Assembly: GCA_005879815.1 (NCBI GenBank)
Contig: VBKA01000057.1
Location: 1 to 7,391 of the forward strand
Source: Chloroflexota bacterium
Lineage (GTDB): Bacteria > Chloroflexota > Limnocylindria > QHBO01
Direction: 5' to 3'
DNA length: 7,391 nucleotides
The notes beneath the pieces were generated by a model, which was not told the DNA's origin, ran no database searches, and saw only the letters and a program-made list of their open reading frames with translations. Below are positions 6,140-7,391 of the stretch, piece by piece (the stretch's first letter is position 1; each line of letters starts with the position of its first letter). The position numbers and the translations under genes were made by a program.

Positions 6140-7391
6140 TTAGCGGGTTGCCTTCCTCGACCGCCACCCGATCCAGCCGATGAGCACCAGCCCAATCAAC
6201 GCGATGCCAAGCAGTCCCGGCGACGCCGGCATGGGCTTAGAGCTAACCGCCGTGTTTGGAAGCGTTGAGCTCCCAACACCGGCCTGGGTAGCGGAGACAG
6301 CGCCAGCCCCACCACCACTCGTCGAGCCGGTCACACCGGCTGAGGCTCCGACCTGGCCCTTTCCTGCTGCCACGCCCTTCACCCCTCCGGCTCCGCCGCC
6401 GCGGGTTCCACCTGCGCCAATGCCCGCAGTGGCTCCGGCGCTAGCCGAAAGGCCCAGCGATGCGAGCACCGCTCCGGCGGTCTGGACCTCGATGCGCCCG
6501 CTGGCCGCGAGGGCCGCCACCGCGGCCAGCTCCTCATTCTGGGCCGCAATCCGGGCTCGCACGGCTGCCGCGATCTGTGTGGAGCTGGTTGCTGCCAACT
6601 CTGCCTGCTCCGCGCTGATCTGCGCGCTCAGAGCTGCCTCGAGGTTGGCAAGCGCCGCGACCTCCGCATGGAACGTCGCGATCCGTGCCTGGAGCGCGTT
6701 GACCAGGCTCGCAGCCGCTGCCGAGATGCTTGCCTGTGTGGTATTGGCCTCGGCGCCAAGGGCGACTTTGAGGGCCGCCACCGCACTGAGCTCTGCCTGC
6801 TGAGCGGCAATCTGCGCCTGGATTGCAGCATGAACTTCCGTCAGGCTGCTTGCGCGCAGCTCCGCCAGCCGGGCCGAGATCTCGGCGCGGATGGCCGTCG
6901 ACAGGTTCAGGAGCGCAGCCAGCTCAGTCCTCTGCGCTGCAAGGTGCGCCTGGATGGTGACCCGCAGCTGGGCGCTGGCCGTCGCCATGGCCGAGACTTC
7001 GGCGGAGATCTGCGCCCGAAGGGACGCTTCCAGCCTGGCGAGAACGAGCAGCTCGCTCCTCTCAACTGTGACGATCGCGGCAATGCTCGAGGTTGGCCGC
7101 GCCGTCAATGCGCAGGCAACCCAGAAGACCTTGTGCTTGATGTTCGAGCTGTTGCGTCCCTCCCAGAACAGCTTGTAGTGCCCGTCCGGCAGCGAGTACG
7201 CGCCGGCTTCGGGCTGCCGGTCCTCACCGTTCTGGTTCGTGAGGTACGTACCGGTAAGCATGGTCGTGCCGTTTCCGGTGGGCGGCCATGACTGGATCCA
7301 CCATGTGCCCGCTTGCGCTGCATCGGCGAAGAAGAAGTGCAGGTGGAACGTGCACACGTGGGGTTGGTTTCTGACCTCCGGGCTTGGTTCG
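6140..7391 (-). CDS. LPNTA-anchored surface protein with 22-residue Ala-rich helical repeats, N terminus outside the window
   Basis: The frame stays open to the window edge, giving 416 visible residues (numbered here from the first complete codon, 7390-7388); the signal peptide and start should lie beyond 7391. Residues 1-95 form a compact aromatic domain (HVCTFHLHFFFADAAQAG, then TWWIQSWPPTG, SLPDGHYKLFWEG, KHKVFWVACA), with Cys13 and Cys93 near its two ends. Residues about 103-300 are Ala/Glu/Gln-rich, proline-free and almost glycine-free, with about eight copies of a 22-residue repeat predicted to be helical. A Gly/Ala/Ser-rich linker (about 312-376) leads to LPNTA (377-381), a hydrophobic helix (about 391-408) and the basic tail RSRKATR. 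That tripartite end is a cell-wall sorting signal; LPNTA is the motif used by class D sortase SrtC of Bacillus anthracis. I do not recognise a named family for the whole protein. A sortase substrate displayed on a stalk is the best reading. No sortase gene is in the window. Confidence 0.82.
   Translation of the reverse strand, partial: EPSPEVRNQPHVCTFHLHFFFADAAQAGTWWIQSWPPTGNGTTMLTGTYLTNQNGEDRQPEAGAYSLPDGHYKLFWEGRNSSNIKHKVFWVACALTARPTSSIAAIVTVERSELLVLARLEASLRAQISAEVSAMATASAQLRVTIQAHLAAQRTELAALLNLSTAIRAEISARLAELRASSLTEVHAAIQAQIAAQQAELSAVAALKVALGAEANTTQASISAAAASLVNALQARIATFHAEVAALANLEAALSAQISAEQAELAATSSTQIAAAVRARIAAQNEELAAVAALAASGRIEVQTAGAVLASLGLSASAGATAGIGAGGTRGGGAGGVKGVAAGKGQVGASAGVTGSTSGGGAGAVSATQAGVGSSTLPNTAVSSKPMPASPGLLGIALIGLVLIGWIGWRSRKATR
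6248..6262 (-). other. LPNTA sorting motif codons
   Basis: Five codons read Leu-Pro-Asn-Thr-Ala, 35 residues before the stop. They are followed by a Ser/Pro spacer, a hydrophobic stretch and Arg-Lys-Ala-Thr-Arg at the end. Order and spacing fit a sortase signal rather than a plain membrane anchor. The Pro here is the first one after the N-terminal domain. Confidence 0.75.
6527..7021 (-). repeat. About eight degenerate 22-residue (about 65-base) tandem repeats in the surface protein
   Basis: Copies begin at visible residues 124, 146, 167, 190, 211, 233, 254 and 277, with spacings of 22, 21, 23, 21, 22, 21 and 23. Examples are LRAQISAE, IQAHLAAQRTEL, IRAEISARLAEL, IQAQIAAQQAEL, LQARIATFHAEV, LSAQISAEQAEL and VRARIAAQNEEL; the copy at 211 (LGAEANTTQASI) is the most diverged. 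Hydrophobic residues fall at repeat positions 1, 5 and 12, as in two hendecads. Alternate copies resemble each other more closely, giving a higher-order period of 43-44 residues. Confidence 0.8.

Noticed and set aside
5233..6195. 320-codon minus-strand frame covering the TMEM175 gene
   Set aside because: The translation is charged and low in complexity, without domains, while the plus strand encodes an unmistakable TMEM175 protein and the end of DUF2461.
6180..6803. 207-codon plus-strand Ala-rich frame opposite the surface protein
   Set aside because: It mirrors the Ala/Gly-rich codons of the minus-strand repeats; the LPNTA-helix-basic tail on the minus strand shows which strand is coding.

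Overview
The window is 7,391 bases of GC-rich, densely packed bacterial DNA holding six protein-coding genes. Two of them run off the ends. I see no rRNA, tRNA, CRISPR array, insertion sequence or phage gene. The high GC, several GTG starts, 4-8 base gene overlaps and a mix of soil-type families (choline-kinase-like phosphotransferase, dimethylglycine/sarcosine dehydrogenase-like fusion enzyme, LemA, GIDE/BAM membrane protein, DUF2461, bacterial TMEM175, LPNTA-anchored surface protein) suggest a Chloroflexota or Actinobacteria-like organism. That assignment is inference; the window has no phylogenetic marker.

Layout. (1) 1-3073, plus strand: the end of a choline/ethanolamine/thiamine-kinase-like phosphotransferase overlaps by 8 bases an 813-residue flavoenzyme fused to a folate-dependent aminomethyltransferase domain. 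Together they look like a two-gene unit for metabolising methylated amines. (2) 3092-4620, minus strand: a GIDE/BAM-domain membrane protein is followed by LemA, joined by a 4-base ATGA overlap. They converge on the flavoenzyme with only 18 bases between the stop codons. (3) 4621-4685: a 65-base divergent spacer carries a promoter-like pair of hexamers for the rightward genes. (4) 4686-6075, plus strand: a DUF2461 protein and, 28 bases later, a TMEM175-family potassium-channel-like membrane protein form a probable two-gene operon. (5) 6084-6117: a perfect 11-base-pair hairpin sits between convergent genes. (6) 6140-7391, minus strand: a surface protein, cut off at its N terminus by the window edge, with a Trp/Phe-rich N-terminal domain, about eight copies of a 22-residue alanine-rich helical repeat, a glycine-rich linker and an LPNTA sorting signal.

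The three gene pairs do not obviously share one pathway. The first is metabolic, the second membrane-associated and of unsettled function, and the third pairs an ion-channel family with a domain of unknown function. The most unusual object is the repeat-bearing surface protein at the right end. I found no convincing new multi-gene defence or mobile system.
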